This document shows positions 5,906 to 7,906 of a stretch of DNA of 7,906 bases, piece after piece. The translations under genes were made by a program, and so were the position numbers. The DNA is from Acidobacteriota bacterium (lineage in GTDB: Bacteria; Acidobacteriota; Polarisedimenticolia; Gp22-AA2): positions 1-7,906 of the forward strand of contig JACOUZ010000322.1 in NCBI GenBank assembly GCA_016177515.1, in the 5' to 3' direction. The notes under the pieces are model-generated. The model was given only the letters and a program-made list of their open reading frames with translations. It did no database searches and had not been told where the DNA came from. Every line of letters starts with the position of its first letter. The first letter of the stretch is position 1.

Positions 5906-7477
5906 TTGCCCTCGCGCTGCCTCGTCATCCAGGTTCTCGCCTGCGACACCACCGAGGCGATGCGGCGCGCCTACCTGGCGGCTGACCCGCGCGCCGACGT
6001 CGTCGAGCTCCGCCTCGATCTGGTCAAGGACCTCGACCTGGATCGGCTCGTCGCCCTCAAGGGGAAGCCGAAGCTCGCCACCGTCAGGAGCCGCCAGCAC
6101 GGGGGCGGAGCGCGGCCGGCCGATCGGGAAGCGCTGCTGCGGCGCGCGCTCGATGCGGGGATCGAATACGTCGACCTGGAGTACGGCGGCCCGGACCTGG
6201 CGCTTCTCAAGGGACGCGGGCGCACGCGCCGGATCCTGTCCCATCACGATTTCAACGGCACGCCGGCCGACCTGGAGTCCCTGCACCGGGAGATGCGCGC
6301 CGCGGCCGGGGACGCGCTCCTGAAGATCGTCACGTTCGCCGACGCCGCCAGCGACGTCCTGAGGGTGCGGGACCTGCTGCGATCGGCCGGTCCGGGCGCC
6401 CTGATCGCCTTCTGCATGGGGACGAAGGGGATCCCCAGCCGCATCCTGGCGCCTTTGTGGGGCTCGGCCGCCGTCTACGCTCCGGCGCGCGGCGCCGCCG
6501 ACAGCGCCCCGGGCCAGGTGCCCCTCGAGGATCTCTTCGACCTCTACCGCTTTGACCGCATCGGTCGCGCCACGCGCCTCCTGGGGGTCCTCGGGTTTCC
6601 CATCGGGCACTCGCTGTCGCCGCCCGTGCACAATGCGGCGCTGCGGGCCCTGGATCTCGACTACCGGTACCTGCCCTTCGAGGCCAAGAAGCTGGCGGAG
6701 TTCCTCCCTCTGTTGAGCGAGATGCGCCTCGCCGGGCTGAGCGTCACGCTGCCCCACAAGGAAACCATCCTGCCGCACCTCGACGTCCTGGACGACACGG
6801 CGCGGCGCATCGGGGCGGTCAACACCGTCGTCAAGGTCTGGAACCGTCTCGAAGGCAAGAACACCGATGCCGACGCCGCCGTGGCGCCGCTGCGCGCGCG
6901 CCTGCGACTCCAGGGCGCGCGCGTGGCGGTGATGGGTGCGGGCGGCGCCGCGCGGGCCGTGGTGCATGGCCTTCTCGCGGCCGGGGCGCGCGTGACGGTC
7001 TTCAACCGCACCGCGTCGCGAGGGCGCGACCTGGCGCGCGCCCTGGGGACGCAGCTGCTTCCCTGGGCCCGCCTGCGGGGGTTCCGCTGCGATCTTCTGG
7101 TCAACGCCACGTCCCTCGGAATGGCGCCTGGCGGCGAGCGGACACCGCTGCCGGCGTCCTGGATCGCGGCCCCCGCGGTTTACGACATCGTCTACAACCC
7201 TCCCGAGACGCGGCTCCTGCGGGAGGCGCGCGCCCGCGGTCTTCTTGTCATCGGCGGAGTGGAAATGTTCGTCGCCCAGGCGGCCGCGCAGTTCACCCTG
7301 TTCACCGGCAGGATGCCACCTGTCGAGGTGATGCGCCGCGCGGCGCTCCAGGCGCTCGGCATCCAGCCCGGATCCGAGGGCGCGGACGAGCCGAGGCCGC
7401 CGAGGAAGGCGGCGGCGACGCATCCGAAGATCGGCGTGATCCGCACCCGTCCTCCCCGGCGACCGCCGCGCGATTGA
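5906..7477 (+). CDS. aroDE: Bifunctional 3-dehydroquinate dehydratase (type I) / shikimate dehydrogenase
   Basis: Catalyses two consecutive shikimate-pathway steps: dehydration of 3-dehydroquinate, then NADPH-dependent reduction of 3-dehydroshikimate. The protein has 523 residues. The AroD domain (about 6-218) shows ELRLD (34-38), the catalytic histidine H114 in SHHDF, the Schiff-base lysine K140 in LLKIVTF, R179 in IPSRI, and the APGQ loop (201-204). The AroE domain (about 223-486) shows GHSLSPPVHN (234-243), the catalytic lysine K285 in LPHKE, N306 in GAVNT, D321 in KNTD, the dinucleotide-binding GAGGAAR (344-350), the NADP-type NRT (367-369) and Q457. All key residues are present, so both activities are expected. 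The order AroD-AroE is the same as in the plant enzyme. The last 35 or so residues are a basic, Pro-rich tail of unknown role. Translation starts at TTG with a good Shine-Dalgarno. Probably co-transcribed with cysM. Confidence 0.95.
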   Translation: MPSRCLVIQVLACDTTEAMRRAYLAADPRADVVELRLDLVKDLDLDRLVALKGKPKLATVRSRQHGGGARPADREALLRRALDAGIEYVDLEYGGPDLALLKGRGRTRRILSHHDFNGTPADLESLHREMRAAAGDALLKIVTFADAASDVLRVRDLLRSAGPGALIAFCMGTKGIPSRILAPLWGSAAVYAPARGAADSAPGQVPLEDLFDLYRFDRIGRATRLLGVLGFPIGHSLSPPVHNAALRALDLDYRYLPFEAKKLAEFLPLLSEMRLAGLSVTLPHKETILPHLDVLDDTARRIGAVNTVVKVWNRLEGKNTDADAAVAPLRARLRLQGARVAVMGAGGAARAVVHGLLAAGARVTVFNRTASRGRDLARALGTQLLPWARLRGFRCDLLVNATSLGMAPGGERTPLPASWIAAPAVYDIVYNPPETRLLREARARGLLVIGGVEMFVAQAAAQFTLFTGRMPPVEVMRRAALQALGIQPGSEGADEPRPPRKAAATHPKIGVIRTRPPRRPPRD

Positions 7478-7502
7478 CACTCCGGTGACGCTGTATTAGA
7501 GT
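7474..7502 (+). promoter_or_regulatory. Sigma70-type promoter overlapping the aroDE stop
   Basis: A perfect -35 TTGACA (7474-7479), an optimal 17-nt spacer and a -10 TAGAGT (7497-7502, 4 of 6 matches). The aroDE stop codon TGA (7475-7477) lies inside the -35 box. The predicted transcription start is near 7509. This indicates a separate transcription unit for the genes to the right. Confidence 0.7.
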
Positions 7503-7529
7503 AGCCGCGCCGTTTTCGGGAGAACCGCC

Positions 7530-7646
7530 TTGCAAGCCCGGCCCATCGGCGAGGACGACTTTGTGGACCTCGCGCTCCGCGAGACGGCGCCGCTTCGTCC
7601 CACCGCCCTGTTCCACCGTACAAACCACTATCATTGGTGGCGCTGA
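7530..7646 (+). CDS. Possible 38-residue leader peptide ending in HYHWWR
   Basis: A TTG start at 7530 is preceded by GGGAG (7518-7522) at 7 nt, itself only about 10 nt after the predicted transcription start. The frame runs 38 codons to TGA 7644-7646. The peptide is mixed in composition, but its last 12 residues (LFHRTNHYHWWR) concentrate nearly all its aromatic residues: F, three H, Y and two adjacent W. The codons there (TAT, CAT, AAC, ACA) are more AT-rich than the surroundings. Tandem Trp codons followed by Arg just before the stop resemble trp-operon attenuator peptides, but the next gene is a lipoprotein, not trp. It is not a recognised family. It may also be a chance ORF. Confidence 0.4.
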   Translation: MQARPIGEDDFVDLALRETAPLRPTALFHRTNHYHWWR

Positions 7647-7655
7647 CCGGAGAAC

Positions 7656-7681
7656 CGGCGGGGTCGCAGGCGTTCCCGCCG
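7656..7681 (+). promoter_or_regulatory. Stem-loop downstream of the small ORF
   Basis: A 7-bp GC stem, CGGCGGG with CCCGCCG, and a 12-nt loop beginning GU. It begins 9 nt after the stop of the small ORF. An alternative pairing, CCGGCG (7655-7660) with CGCCGG (7693-7698), would exclude it. A third candidate pairs the Trp-codon region (7636-7643) with 7692-7701. Mutually exclusive pairings would suit attenuation, but GC-rich DNA gives such pairs easily and there is no U-tract. Confidence 0.3.
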
Positions 7682-7772
7682 ATCCCGGGACGCGCCGGAC
7701 CCGCGGGGCAGTCCGTTCTGCGTGCAGGGCTTCCCGAGAGACCGGCTCCGGAGAGAGGAGAAGCCGTCCACG

Positions 7773-7906
7773 ATGAGGTCGACAACTATGAAGCGAATGA
7801 CGAGGGCTGGAACGAGAACGCTGGCGGCCGCCGTCACCGTGGCGGCCGCGCTCGGCGGATGCGTGTCGCTCGAGCGCAACCCGAACGTGGTCTCGCCGTA
7901 CAGCGA
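7773..7906 (+). CDS. Lipoprotein of unknown function, N-terminal part
   Basis: Only 44 codons lie in the window; the gene continues past its end. The sequence has the three parts of a lipoprotein signal peptide: a basic start (MKRMTRAGTR), an Ala/Val-rich core, and a lipobox LGGC with the acylated Cys at codon 30 counted from ATG 7773. No Asp follows the Cys, so outer-membrane sorting is expected if the cell is diderm. The mature start is VSLERNPNVVSP, which I do not recognise. Three in-frame ATGs (7773, 7788, 7797) are possible starts. AGGAG (7756-7760) is 12 nt before 7773, which is long. GAGG (7775-7778) is 9 nt before 7788. The 7788 start gives the more typical MKR opening. The gene is probably transcribed from the promoter at 7474. 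Confidence 0.7.
   Translation, partial: MRSTTMKRMTRAGTRTLAAAVTVAAALGGCVSLERNPNVVSPYS
7824..7849 (+). repeat. Perfect 9-bp inverted repeat in the lipoprotein signal sequence
   Basis: GCGGCCGCC (7824-7832) and GGCGGCCGC (7841-7849) are perfect inverted copies with an 8-nt loop. They encode Ala runs flanking the hydrophobic core. In mRNA this would be a strong all-GC hairpin early in the coding region. Alanine codons GCG/GCC form such palindromes readily, so it may have no function. Confidence 0.6.

Larger units (their letters stand above)
7503..7772 (+). other. Roughly 265-nt transcribed leader with small ORF and GC hairpins
   Basis: The stretch between the promoter and the lipoprotein start carries no recognisable conserved gene. 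It holds a possible 38-codon ORF with its own ribosome-binding site (7530-7646). Beyond that are several inverted repeats: CGGCGGG/CCCGCCG (7656-7662 and 7675-7681, 12-nt loop), CGGAC/GTCCG (7696-7700 and 7711-7715), and a CCGG pair at 7742-7751. A purine-rich AGGAG (7756-7760) precedes the lipoprotein start. No T-tract follows any hairpin. A regulatory leader is likely from its length and layout, but its ligand or mechanism is not evident. Confidence 0.4.

Noticed and set aside
4919..7480. 853-codon open frame on the - strand across cysM and aroDE
   Set aside because: Same cause: the + strand holds two enzymes with all catalytic residues, and the antisense translation is Arg/Gln/Gly-rich without motifs.
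7561..7776. 71-codon + strand ORF between aroDE and the lipoprotein
   Set aside because: Arg/Ser-rich composition, no ribosome-binding site, no motif; out of frame with the better-supported small ORF.
7530..7906. UGA readthrough (Sec) at 7644, joining the small ORF in frame to the lipoprotein
   Set aside because: The frame is open, and the hairpin at 7656-7681 even meets the spacing rule for a bacterial SECIS. But the readthrough sequence is Arg-rich without a redox motif, and it would bury a lipoprotein signal peptide about 110 residues into the protein.
1..7906. Mobile elements, CRISPR arrays, defence genes, tRNA or rRNA genes
   Set aside because: No transposase or recombinase motifs, no spaced direct repeats and no cloverleaf in the short intergenic gaps. 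The window is core-metabolism chromosome.

Overview
This GC-rich window looks like ordinary bacterial chromosome. It has closely packed housekeeping genes and no sign of mobile elements, CRISPR or phage. Three traits help to place the organism: selenocysteine use (a Sec-containing SelD), a fused AroD-AroE protein, and a CysM resembling the O-phosphoserine-type enzyme. The combination would suit a GC-rich lineage such as Acidobacteriota or a neighbouring environmental phylum. That placement is inference at low confidence.

Left part (1-3770, + strand): the 3' end of coaBC, a family 4 [4Fe-4S] uracil-DNA glycosylase and the primosomal helicase priA. They are joined by two successive 4-nt ATGA stop/start overlaps, so they form one translationally coupled unit. 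It combines coenzyme A synthesis with DNA repair and replication restart.

Middle (3797-4945): selD lies on the - strand, convergent with priA. An open-frame reading cuts this gene short at a GTG at 4786. The true start is ATG 4858, which has a good Shine-Dalgarno. The reading frame crosses an in-frame TGA (4805-4807) exactly at the catalytic Cys/Sec position and is followed by a well-formed bacterial SECIS hairpin. A short divergent promoter region (4859-4945) separates selD from cysM. The selD -35 box lies within about 20 bp of the cysM -10 box, and cysM is predicted to be almost leaderless.

Right part (4946-7477, + strand): cysM (O-phosphoserine/O-acetylserine sulfhydrylase) is followed 33 nt later by a TTG-started bifunctional 3-dehydroquinate dehydratase/shikimate dehydrogenase (AroD-AroE fusion). 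These two genes supply cysteine and aromatic precursors and are probably co-transcribed.

Right edge (7474-7906): a strong sigma70-type promoter (TTGACA-N17-TAGAGT) overlaps the aroDE stop codon. It drives a roughly 265-nt leader that carries a possible 38-codon peptide ORF ending in HYHWWR, then GC hairpins, then the start of a lipoprotein gene cut off by the window end. The leader peptide is the least explained element here. The selenoprotein SelD is the best-supported non-trivial call. I found no convincing undescribed multi-gene system.
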